A stretch of DNA of 5,436 nt from Lachnospiraceae bacterium (GTDB lineage: Bacteria > Bacillota > Clostridia > Lachnospirales > Lachnospiraceae): contig CAAHDV010000238.1 in the NCBI GenBank assembly GCA_900770535.1, forward strand, positions 1-5,436, written 5' to 3'. Under the pieces are notes generated by a model. The model did not search any database. It was not told the origin of the DNA and was given only the letters and a program-made list of their open reading frames with translations. Shown in pieces: positions 1 to 5,416 of the stretch; the stretch's first letter is position 1, and every line of letters begins with the position of its first letter. Position numbers and translations under genes: made by a program.

Positions 1-623
1 AACTTACGGCGAATGAGCTCGGTACCGCCTAACATGTTGCTCCACTGGTCATCGCCGCCGAACTGCATGTTGCAGCCGTACTTCTGGTATAACATATAGA
101 AATCGTAGCTCTGCATGATCATATAGTTAAACTCCAGAAAGCTTAAGCCCTTCTCCATGCGCTGCTTGTAGCACTCTGCGCGCAGCATGTTGTTAACAGA
201 GAAGCATGCGCCAACCTCACGCAGCAGCTCTACGTAATTTAACTTTAACAGCCATTCTGCGTTATTAACCATGAGGGCCTTGCCATCGGAAAAGTCGATG
301 AAACGGCTCATCTGCTGCTTGAAGCAGTCACAGTTGTGCTGGATCATCTCCGGGGTCATCATCTTTCTCATGTCGGTACGTCCGGACGGATCACCGATCA
401 TACCGGTACCGCCGCCGATGAGGGCGATCGGCTTGTTGCCTGCCATCTGCAGACGTTTCATCAGGCACAGGGCCATGAAGTGACCAACGTGCAGGCTGTC
501 TGCGGTCGGGTCAAAACCGATATAGAAGGTTGCCTTTCCTTCGTTTACCATTTTTTTGATTTCTTCTTCGTTTGTAACCTGGGCAATCAGGCCGCGGGCT
601 ACCAGCTCTTCGTAACAGTTCAT
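1..623 (-). CDS. tyrS: Tyrosyl-tRNA synthetase, N-terminal half (cut by window edge)
   Basis: Cytoplasmic class I aminoacyl-tRNA synthetase that charges tRNA-Tyr with tyrosine using ATP. The 207 visible residues begin [11 protein letters not shown]. They show the tyrosine pocket and class I signature [15 protein letters not shown] (residues 34-48, HIGH motif as HVGH at 45-48), the [14 protein letters not shown] loop, the YMIMQSYD tyrosine-binding segment, and GGDDQWSNM near the cut. TyrS proteins are usually about 400-425 residues, so roughly half is present; the KMSKS loop and the C-terminal S4-like RNA-binding domain would lie beyond position 1. The start is fixed by an AGGAGA ribosome site about seven bases upstream. 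The gene follows a tyrosine T-box leader with its own promoter, so its expression should rise when uncharged tRNA-Tyr accumulates. No frame breaks are seen. Identification is secure; only the missing C-terminus is unverified. Confidence 0.97.
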   Translation of the reverse strand, partial: MNCYEELVARGLIAQVTNEEEIKKMVNEGKATFYIGFDPTADSLHVGHFMALCLMKRLQMAGNKPIALIGGGTGMIGDPSGRTDMRKMMTPEMIQHNCDCFKQQMSRFIDFSDGKALMVNNAEWLLKLNYVELLREVGACFSVNNMLRAECYKQRMEKGLSFLEFNYMIMQSYDFYMLYQKYGCNMQFGGDDQWSNMLGGTELIRRK

Positions 624-660
624 AATGAGTTCTCCTTTTCGATTCTTGCTTTTGCGGTAA

Positions 661-699
661 AAAAAACTCGTCCTCCTGGCCGGAGCCAGAAAGGACGAG
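661..699 (-). terminator. Rho-independent terminator of the tyrS T-box
   Basis: On the minus strand a GC-rich stem is formed by 685-699 (CTCGTCCTTTCTGGC) and 667-680 (GCCAGGAGGACGAG) around a short TCCG loop, with one unpaired or mismatched position. It is followed by a run of eight T residues (666 down to 659). This is the alternative to the antiterminator and should stop transcription when tRNA-Tyr is charged. Confidence 0.9.
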
Positions 700-1020
700 G
701 GACGTTCTCGTGTTACCACCTTACTTCACAAACAGCTTGCACTGCCTGTCTCAGCGAACAAAGAGAAAACCTGTCAGCCTTCGGCAGAAACCTGCCAGGC
801 TGCATGCCACCTTTGTTCCAGCCTGATAACGGATGCTGTGATCCGGCGCAGCCTACTGAAACCCCATGTAATCGTCCGTTCGGTGCGCGGCTCCGGGATG
901 TATTCGCAGTGCGGTTCCCGCGCGCCTCTCATCTGCCGGCTGCTTTCTGTGCGGTACCTCGAACTGTTACTTGTTCCCTTCTATGCCTTGGATATACGCG
1001 TAATTACTTACGTGCTAATA
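661..1020 (-). promoter_or_regulatory. Tyrosine-specific T-box riboswitch leader of tyrS
   Basis: Untranslated leader of about 360 bases between the tyrS promoter and gene. Read on the minus strand it has the T-box layout in order: a 5' Stem I region with a CAGAAAGCAGCCGG segment resembling the conserved AG-rich bulge; a specifier loop GCGAATACATCC whose codon UAC (plus positions 900-902) specifies tyrosine; and a T-box sequence GGTGGTAACACGAG at about 707-720. The UGGU bulge (715-718) is complementary to the ACCA end expected of tRNA-Tyr. A terminator hairpin follows, sharing the T-box-proximal CTCGTCC segment. Known mechanism: uncharged tRNA-Tyr pairs with both specifier and bulge, stabilising the antiterminator and allowing tyrS transcription. 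Specifier, T-box and gene identity agree, so the call is strong. The 5' boundary is inferred from the promoter, and the Stem I fold was not computed. Confidence 0.93.
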
Positions 1021-1026
1021 TACCGC

Positions 1027-1055
1027 ATTATAAAGGGGTTACGGCAAAATGTCAA
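1027..1055 (-). promoter_or_regulatory. Perfect-consensus sigma-A promoter for the tyrS T-box transcript
   Basis: On the minus strand the -35 box is TTGACA (1050-1055) and the -10 box is TATAAT (1027-1032), with exactly 17 bases between them. Transcription should begin near 1020, at the 5' end of the T-box leader. The -35 box lies 13 bases past the stop codon of the upstream AIM24-family gene. A fully consensus promoter with downstream attenuation suggests high initiation with control mainly at the riboswitch. Confidence 0.9.
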
Positions 1056-1068
1056 GTGCCGCCCGCAA

Positions 1069-1758
1069 TTACTTCGAGGAGCTGGTCGGAATATAGCGGG
1101 AAAGACGGCCTGCAAACTCAGCAATATTCTGGGTCTGGAGCACAACTTTACCTGGTCCGGTCAGTTTGGTAAGGAAAAGTCCTTCTCCGCCGAAAACAAT
1201 GTTTCCAAGGCCTTTTACAGTCTCGATTTCGTACTGAACGGTCTTTTCAAATGCTACGACATTTCCGGTGTCTACCTTCAGAACCTCCCCCGGCTGCAGG
1301 GTCTTTACAACCTTGTCACCATCAATTTCCAGAAAGGCCATGCCGCTTCCACTCAGTTCTTCCAAAATGAAGCCTTCTCCGCCAAACAGACCCGCGGACA
1401 ATTTTTTTGTAAATGTTACATTTAAGTTTACACTCTCCTGTGCGCAGAGAAATGCGTCCTTCTGGCAAATGAGTCCTCCGGTTGCTCCTACATCCACCGG
1501 AAGAATGTTGCCTGCAACGGTGGAGGCAAACGCGATCATAGTTCCCGGCTGCTGCGCGCGGTACGTAGCCATAAACAGGGACTCACCGGCAAACATGCGT
1601 CCGATTCCCTTCATGAGTCCGCCGCGGGCATTCGTGGACATATCGATACCTTCGGTCATCCAGGCCATGCCGCCGGACTGGGTGTACATGCTCTCTCCGC
1701 TCTGCTCAAACAAAATCTCCACTGCCGGCATGGTGCTTCCAATAATCTGATATTTCAT
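1069..1758 (-). CDS. AIM24 / TIGR00266-family protein of unknown function
   Basis: A 229-residue protein of the AIM24 family (Pfam PF01987, formerly DUF124). The family is common in bacteria, forms a glycine-rich beta fold, and has no established enzymatic role; the namesake is a yeast mitochondrial protein. Visible hallmarks are the LPVDVGATGGLICQKDAFLC segment (residues 86-105) and two related glycine turns, FGGEGF (125-130) and FGGEGLF (189-195), each followed by a similar beta segment ending in a GSG or GPG turn. This is an internal duplication typical of the fold. No signal peptide or membrane segment is apparent. The start is supported by a GGAGGG ribosome site six bases upstream of the ATG. 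It is co-directional with tyrS, but no terminator separates them and the tyrS promoter starts 13 bases after its stop. The family call is firm; the function is unknown. Confidence 0.9.
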   Translation of the reverse strand: MKYQIIGSTMPAVEILFEQSGESMYTQSGGMAWMTEGIDMSTNARGGLMKGIGRMFAGESLFMATYRAQQPGTMIAFASTVAGNILPVDVGATGGLICQKDAFLCAQESVNLNVTFTKKLSAGLFGGEGFILEELSGSGMAFLEIDGDKVVKTLQPGEVLKVDTGNVVAFEKTVQYEIETVKGLGNIVFGGEGLFLTKLTGPGKVVLQTQNIAEFAGRLSRYIPTSSSK

Positions 1759-1827
1759 TGCAATCCCTCCATATTTATTTTCTGATTGTAACTGTTCAGT
1801 ACCCTCACAGTTACTTCTGATTACAGA

Positions 1828-1882
1828 ATATCACAAAAAACGGGATATACTATTACAATTTTCTTTCTTTTTCCTGTGATAT
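1828..1882. repeat. Spaced inverted repeat ATATCACA / TGTGATAT in the divergent spacer
   Basis: ATATCACA (1828-1835) and its exact complement TGTGATAT (1875-1882) are separated by 39 bases of A/T-rich sequence in the spacer between the AIM24-family gene and sstT. The arrangement could be a pair of binding sites for a dimeric regulator, but arms this short can occur by chance in AT-rich DNA. I assign no regulator. Confidence 0.3.
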
Positions 1883-1930
1883 CAACGAGTTACCGTTCCG
1901 AAAATATCGGTCCATCTACAGTACCTCAAC

Positions 1931-1950
1931 GACATTTTTCTCAAAATGTC
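1931..1950. repeat. Perfect 8-bp hairpin upstream of the sstT promoter
   Basis: GACATTTT (1931-1938) and AAAATGTC (1943-1950) are perfect complements around a four-base TCTC loop, 17 bases upstream of the proposed sstT -35 box. Neither side is followed by a T run, so it does not look like a standard terminator. An operator for sstT is possible but unproven. Confidence 0.45.
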
Positions 1951-1966
1951 CGCGTAGAAAAAACAT

Positions 1967-1995
1967 TTGTATTTCTTATGCAAATTGTGTATAAT
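1967..1995 (+). promoter_or_regulatory. Probable sstT promoter
   Basis: A perfect -10 hexamer TATAAT lies at 1990-1995, with a weak -35 candidate TTGTAT (1967-1972) at 17-base spacing. Transcription would start near 2002, giving a leader of about 45 bases. The leader would begin almost at once with a small hairpin, GGGC-TTTC-GCCC (2003-2014), which could protect the 5' end. A weak -35 beside a strong -10 suits a promoter needing an activator, but that is inference. Confidence 0.6.
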
Positions 1996-2046
1996 GGCCT
2001 TTGGGCTTTCGCCCGCGAATCCATTGCAAAGGAAAGAGGAAAGATT

Positions 2047-3270
2047 ATGAAAAAGCTTTTTGAAACCTGGTGCGGCATCAGTCTTGTAAAGCGGATCGTT
2101 GCCGGCCTGATCATCGGCGCTATCCTGGGTGTTGCGGTTCCGCAGTTTTCCGGCATTGCCATCCTCGGCAGCGTTTTTGTAGGCGCGTTAAAAGCGGTCG
2201 CTCCGCTTCTGGTATTCTTCCTGGTCATCAGTTCTCTGTGTCACTCCGGTAAGAGCCACGGCGGCGTCATTCGTACCGTTATTGTTCTGTATATGTTCAG
2301 TACCTTCCTGGCTGCTGTCATTGCGGTAATTGCCAGCATGATGTTCCCCATCACCCTGACGCTGGCTGAGGGCGCATCCGACCTGGCTGCTCCGGAAGGC
2401 ATTGTGGAGGTATTAAGCTCCCTGCTTCTGAATATGGTAAGCAACCCGGTTCAGTCTATTGTAAGTGCCAATTACATCGGCGTTCTGGTATGGGCTGTGC
2501 TGTTCGGCATTGGCCTGCGCGGTGCCAGCGAAACGACCAAGACCATGTTTGATGAGATTTCCACTGGTCTGGCAAAAGTAGTTACCTGGATCATCAGCTT
2601 CGCTCCGTTTGGTATCATGGGTCTGGTATTCAGCACCGTTTCGGAAAACGGCCTTTCCATTTTCACCGAATACGGAAAACTGCTGGCTGTACTGGTCGGC
2701 TCCATGCTGTTCATTTACTTTGTAACCAACCCGATCCTGGTGTTCTGGTGCATCCACAAAAATCCGTATCCGCTGATCTTTAAATGCTTAAAGAAAAGCG
2801 CCATCACCGCGTTCTTCACCAGAAGCTCCGCGGCGAACATCCCGATCAACATGGAAGCCTGCGAGGAAATGGGCTTGGATAAGGATACCTACTCCGTTAC
2901 CATCCCGCTTGGCGCAACCATCAACATGGACGGCGCGGCTATTACCATCACCGTTATGACACTGGCAACCGCCCACACCCTTGGCATTTCCGTAGATATC
3001 CCGAGTGCCATCATCTTAAGTGTCCTGGCTGCTCTGTCTGCCTGCGGCGCATCCGGTGTAGCCGGTGGTTCCCTGCTGCTCATCCCGATGGCATGTTCCC
3101 TGTTCGGTATTCCGAATGACATTGCCATGCAGGTAGTCGGCGTTGGCTTCATCATCGGAGTCATCCAGGATTCCGTAGAAACCGCCCTGAATTCCTCCTC
3201 CGACCTGCTGCTGTCCGCATCCGCGGAGTTCAGACAGTGGAGGCTGGAAGGGAAAGAGATTAAATTTTAA
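2047..3270 (+). CDS. sstT: Sodium:serine/threonine symporter SstT
   Basis: A 407-residue inner-membrane transporter of the dicarboxylate/amino acid:cation symporter family (DAACS, PF00375). It matches SstT, which imports serine and threonine with sodium; E. coli SstT has 414 residues, so this is full length. The protein is almost wholly hydrophobic segments starting at about residue 14 (VKRIVAGLIIGAILGVAVP). Family landmarks are the serine-rich re-entrant motif TRSSAANIPINM (residues 258-269), the cation-binding NMDG motif (293-296) and QDSVETALNSSSDLL (374-388) near the C-terminus. The open frame extends upstream to 1876. The ATG at 2047 is chosen because AGAGGA lies six bases before it, because MKKLFETWCGISLVKRI resembles SstT N-termini, and because the upstream extension would span the promoter. 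The gene is apparently monocistronic and divergent from the AIM24-family gene. Specificity within DAACS is inferred from similarity. Confidence 0.93.
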   Translation: MKKLFETWCGISLVKRIVAGLIIGAILGVAVPQFSGIAILGSVFVGALKAVAPLLVFFLVISSLCHSGKSHGGVIRTVIVLYMFSTFLAAVIAVIASMMFPITLTLAEGASDLAAPEGIVEVLSSLLLNMVSNPVQSIVSANYIGVLVWAVLFGIGLRGASETTKTMFDEISTGLAKVVTWIISFAPFGIMGLVFSTVSENGLSIFTEYGKLLAVLVGSMLFIYFVTNPILVFWCIHKNPYPLIFKCLKKSAITAFFTRSSAANIPINMEACEEMGLDKDTYSVTIPLGATINMDGAAITITVMTLATAHTLGISVDIPSAIILSVLAALSACGASGVAGGSLLLIPMACSLFGIPNDIAMQVVGVGFIIGVIQDSVETALNSSSDLLLSASAEFRQWRLEGKEIKF

Positions 3271-3285
3271 AATAGCAATTTAAAG

Positions 3286-3451
3286 GAATAGCTAATAAGG
3301 TCCGAAGTTCCGGGAACCGCATACAGAATCACAGCACTAAGTGGAATTTTATACCTCGTGCGGTCTGCCACTATGCTCGCGCACGAGGAAAATTCCAATG
3401 TACTGCTTATTCTGCATGGTGTTCCCGGAACTTCTACTTTACTGGCTATTC
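3286..3451. repeat. 166-bp imperfect palindrome (MITE-like or long-hairpin element) after sstT
   Basis: Two arms of about 75 bases are imperfectly complementary along their length. From outside in, the matching blocks are GAATAGC (3286-3292) with GCTATTC (3445-3451); GAAGTTCCGGGAAC (3304-3317) with its exact complement (3421-3434); CATACAGAAT (3320-3329) with ATTCTGCATG (3409-3418, one mismatch); GGAATTTT (3343-3350) with AAAATTCC (3389-3396); and CCTCGTGCG (3354-3362) with CGCACGAGG (3380-3388), around a 17-base loop. The element starts 16 bases after the sstT stop; an extra AATAGC copy sits at 3271-3276. No T run follows either side. It encodes no convincing protein. It may be a small non-autonomous mobile or palindromic repeat, or a structured 3' end for sstT mRNA. 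Copy number elsewhere is unknown. Confidence 0.85.
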
Positions 3452-3488
3452 TACGATAATAAGTCCATCGTGCTGATCGCATTGATAC

Positions 3489-3770
3489 TTTCATTACCTG
3501 CACCAGGCTGGTTTCATCCCGAAAGCGAATCTGGCTGTAACATTCCTGCAGATCATAGATCAGATAACGAGAAAGTCTGGTAAGCATTTCATCCATGCTG
3601 TGTGTCTCACTCAAAAATTCCTGTATGTTAATCTTCAGAACATCATACTGGTTCAAATGCTGAGGAAAAGAAAGACATTTACTGATTTTAAACGAAGCAA
3701 ACAACCTCTCGGAATCTTCTTCCTCCCATTTCCACTCATTTTCTATATCTCTATTATATCTGCCAGGCAA
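3489..3770 (-). pseudogene. Remnant of an AAA-ATPase-like gene (PF09820/DUF1703-type)
   Basis: On the minus strand an open frame contains a segment of about 76 residues, DSERLFASFKISKCLSFPQ... through ...FRDETSLVQVMK (3716 down to 3489). By recall it resembles the middle of clostridial AAA-ATPase-like proteins coupled to a PD-(D/E)XK nuclease-type domain, often found in many copies per genome. In full-length members this stretch lies between the Walker A region (RRFGKS) and the Walker B region (IDEWD); both are absent here. The frame opens at a TTG (3768-3770) without a ribosome site and reads on into the 166-bp palindrome as non-homologous sequence to 3267. I read it as a gene fragment truncated on both sides. 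A TATAAT (3753-3758, minus) with a poor -35 lies near its 5' end. Family assignment is moderate, pseudogene status likely. Confidence 0.6.
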
Positions 3771-3787
3771 AAAAACGCAAGTAATCC

Positions 3788-4198
3788 CTACTCTCTCACA
3801 TACCGCTCCTGTGTGATCTTCTCATGGGAATTGCCGGCGAATTCTTCGGTTTCTGTCAGTTTCCAGACTGACAGGTCCAGGGTACAATGCAGGTCGGCCG
3901 GGTAGACGCGGTTCCAGCGAAACAGGATCAGCTCTTCTATCTGTGCTTCGTACTGTGCCGGATCCTGATCTTCCAGGAAGCAGATTTCCCCTGGGGCGAT
4001 GTCTAAAAAGTCCGATTCGGTTACTGCAATATGCCCCGCTTCCTCTTCCGGAAACTGTCTGCGGCTGTAATCATTCATCCACAGCTTCTTTTCTCCCGAC
4101 AGCTCCAGCATGCGCTGGCGCAGCACGCGGTCCTGACTCTGGCGGCGTTTGTTGAACATCATTCCGTTGTTATCATCTACACATACTATTACGATCAT
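3788..4198 (-). CDS. Small conserved clostridial protein (often labelled 'ribonuclease Z')
   Basis: A 136-residue soluble, acidic protein starting MIVIVCVDDNNGMMFNKRRQSQD. The opening, the KLWMNDYS segment (38-45), the RWNRVYPAD segment (94-102) and the ending WKLTETEEFAGNSHEKIT (112-129) match, by recall, a conserved Lachnospiraceae/Clostridia family commonly annotated as ribonuclease Z. The label looks unreliable: the HxHxDH zinc motif of true RNase Z is absent and the protein is less than half the usual length. The hydrophobic first strand followed by DDNNGMMFNKRRQSQD is reminiscent of a dihydrofolate-reductase-like start, but I see no other DHFR motif. The start is the ATG at 4198, set by AGGAG seven bases upstream; an in-frame ATG at 4282 lacks a ribosome site and adds an implausible lysine/arginine-rich stretch. 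Its function is unknown. Confidence 0.8.
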   Translation of the reverse strand: MIVIVCVDDNNGMMFNKRRQSQDRVLRQRMLELSGEKKLWMNDYSRRQFPEEEAGHIAVTESDFLDIAPGEICFLEDQDPAQYEAQIEELILFRWNRVYPADLHCTLDLSVWKLTETEEFAGNSHEKITQERYVRE

Positions 4199-4277
4199 AT
4201 CTTTTCTCCTTTTGATCCGTCCTGTCTTTTTACTCCGCAGCCTGCCAGATCTTTTTTGTTTTTTCACGGTATCATAC

Positions 4278-4301
4278 GGCATTTTCAGTTCAGAAAATGC
4301 C
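4278..4301. repeat. Perfect 9-bp palindrome in the divergent spacer
   Basis: GGCATTTTC (4278-4286) and GAAAATGCC (4293-4301) are exact complements around a six-base centre, between the divergent 'ribonuclease Z'-labelled gene and the receiver-domain gene. There is no adjacent T run, so an operator is more likely than a terminator. Two direct copies of GGTATCAT flank it at 4268-4275 and 4318-4325, exactly 50 bases apart. No regulator can be named. Confidence 0.5.
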
Positions 4302-4356
4302 TGCCCATCAGTAACATGGTATCATCAGACTTCTGCGCGCACAAGTCATTTTCCAT

Positions 4357-4385
4357 TTTACAGCCGTTTTATTCCGTGTTACACT
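4357..4385 (+). promoter_or_regulatory. Probable promoter of the receiver-domain gene
   Basis: TTTACA (4357-4362) and TACACT (4380-4385) are separated by 17 bases, matching the -35 and -10 consensus at five and four positions. The start would be near 4392, giving a leader of about 27 bases before the ATG at 4419, with a modest GATGAGG ribosome site at 4405-4411. Confidence 0.55.
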
Positions 4386-4418
4386 ATAGACATTACGATT
4401 GCAGGATGAGGTTGGGTT

Positions 4419-4790
4419 ATGCATTACGCCATTGTAGAGGACAGAAAAGAAGATCAGGATTATCTGGCAGGACTGATCCGGGCAGAACACGCAAAAAGCG
4501 GAGTCCCTGCAGAATTTTCGTTTTATGAAAGCGGCGAAGCTTTCCTTCTGGATTTCATCTCCGGAGTGTTTCAGGCGGTCTTTCTGGATATCATGTTGGA
4601 TAAAAACGGACTCAACGGCCTTGAGACCGCCAGACGCCTGCGTCTTCTGGCTGAGCGGACTCCCATTATCTTTACTACCTCCGAACTGGATTTTGCGCTG
4701 GAGGGTTACGAGGTCCACCCGCTGGATTATCTGTTAAACAGATTACAGATGAAACTGCCTTTTATCTCAATGAACAGGGCAATGTCGTAA
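4419..4790 (+). pseudogene. Truncated AgrA/LytTR-type response regulator (receiver domain only)
   Basis: The first 106 residues form a CheY-like receiver domain: acidic pair E7-D8 in MHYAIVEDRKEDQDYL, phosphoacceptor D57 in VFLDIML, switch residues T86-T87 in IIFTTS, and ending FALEGYEVHPLDYLL. This fits LytR/AlgR/AgrA-type regulators, in which the receiver is followed by K-P and a LytTR DNA-binding domain and which normally act with a sensor kinase. Here homology stops exactly where LLKP is expected: codon 107 is AAC (N), and the next 16 residues to the stop at 4788-4790 are an out-of-frame reading of another gene's 3' end. The conserved lysine, proline and whole output domain are missing, so it should not bind DNA. 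No kinase gene is present. The receiver call is firm; whether truncation is genomic or an assembly join is open. Confidence 0.8.
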
Positions 4791-4882
4791 TAAGCTTCAA
4801 CGAGGGAGATGTAGCACCTATGTATATGGGCGTTGTGACCTTTGAAATCCCGAAAGCAGTGATCAGCGGAATTCTCAAGTAA
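4736..4882 (+). pseudogene. C-terminal fragment of a DUF3298 (RsiV-like) domain protein
   Basis: In the frame one base behind the receiver gene, 48 codons read KQITDETAFYLNEQGNVVIS followed by FNEGDVAPMYMGVVTFEIP and end ISGILK-stop at 4880-4882. This is the characteristic end of DUF3298-containing proteins (PF11738), extracytoplasmic proteins that include RsiV-type anti-sigma factors and many clostridial membrane-anchored proteins. There is no start codon or ribosome site in this frame, and the N-terminal anchor, DUF4163-like part and most of DUF3298 are absent. The fragment begins within a few bases of where receiver homology ends, so 4734-4742 is a junction between two unrelated genes. The fragment itself is intact and its codon use is normal. 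Confidence 0.75.
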
Positions 4883-4903
4883 GAACACAAAAGAGCAGGC
4901 GAA

Positions 4904-5362
4904 TCATTTTTCAGATTCGGTTCCATTTATAACCCTAACGGTACTTTCCCCTTTATAACAAGCCGTAATCACCGTGTCTGCATCGCCCATGGTAAATGTC
5001 GTACTTGCACTGTCTGGATCCTCAAATGTTCCAGAACCGGAGGTTACCTCCCATTTGTAGAAATACTGTCCATTTTTCTCTGCTTTTGCAGTTACAGCAA
5101 CCTTTTCACCCTGGGCGTATCCGGCTGTTTTGGGATCCGTAATCTTGCCATCTGTCACGGTAAGTCTATGCGGATCTCCGTAAACCACACGCATATACCA
5201 GTCGCTGTCCTGGAACGTATGCATTCCTTCTGTTGTTGTTCCAAAAACAACCTCGCCCGGACTGCTTGCCCCGGCATAAACAGTTGCTCCCCGGCCATTG
5301 GACGCCTGGATTTTAATGGGGTCTTCACTTATTTTTGCGCTGAAGTGGGGGGGGAAGTTCAC
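4904..5362 (-). CDS. C-terminal part of a surface-type protein with a bacterial (InlB B-like) repeat domain
   Basis: The minus-strand frame encodes up to 152 residues ending NGTESEK-stop. Residues from about HRLTVTDGKITDP through FTMGDADTVITACYKG match the bacterial repeat / divergent InlB B-repeat pattern (PF18998): tLtVtdG, then YAQGEKVAVTA, FYKWEVTSG, TTFTM and ITACY. Before it, GTTTEGMHTFQDSDWYMRVVYG looks like the end of a preceding beta domain. Such domains occur in exported cell-surface proteins, usually in much longer chains, so this is probably only the C-terminus. The GTG at 5360-5362 has no ribosome site and lies beyond an 8-base C run (5347-5354), with an in-frame TGA about 10 codons further upstream. 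Residues before about SAKISEDP are therefore doubtful. The stop lies 21 bases from the convergent DUF3298 fragment. Confidence 0.6.
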   Translation of the reverse strand: MNFPPHFSAKISEDPIKIQASNGRGATVYAGASSPGEVVFGTTTEGMHTFQDSDWYMRVVYGDPHRLTVTDGKITDPKTAGYAQGEKVAVTAKAEKNGQYFYKWEVTSGSGTFEDPDSASTTFTMGDADTVITACYKGESTVRVINGTESEK

Positions 5363-5416
5363 GTGAGGCTGTTTTGTACAAATATTACTTGAATCTAATC
5401 AGGGGGTTCTGAACAG

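Noticed and set aside
336..1172. 278-codon plus-strand open frame, with an overlapping 195-codon frame at 838-1425
   Set aside because: Both lie antisense to tyrS, its T-box and the AIM24-family gene. Their translations are cysteine- and arginine-rich without family features, and neither has a ribosome site.
1268..1750. 160-codon plus-strand open frame
   Set aside because: It is the mirror of the AIM24-family coding sequence, with low-complexity proline/serine content; the minus-strand protein has clear family motifs.
1828..1882. CRP/FNR-type operator based on the TGTGA/TCACA halves
   Set aside because: The halves face each other 39 bases apart and in the wrong orientation for the single 16- to 22-base palindrome such regulators bind.
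1876..2046. Upstream in-frame extension of sstT adding 57 residues
   Set aside because: It would cross the promoter -10 box and an inverted repeat and lacks a ribosome site; the ATG at 2047 has AGAGGA at proper spacing and gives the usual SstT length.
3753..3780. Minus-strand promoter TTGCGT-16-TATAAT at the AAA-ATPase-like remnant
   Set aside because: The -10 is perfect, but the -35 matches only three positions, and the box lies within the remnant's apparent frame with no plausible start downstream.
4730..4745. Programmed -1 frameshift at GTTAAAC joining the receiver frame to the DUF3298 frame
   Set aside because: The heptamer resembles slippery sites and the frame shift is in the right direction, but the two parts come from unrelated families, each truncated exactly at the join. 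A deletion or assembly join explains it better.
4900..4919. CGAATC/GATTCG hairpin between the convergent DUF3298 and repeat-domain fragments as a terminator
   Set aside because: It has only 6 bp of stem, an 8-base loop and no following T run on either strand; it also overlaps the end of the minus-strand coding frame.
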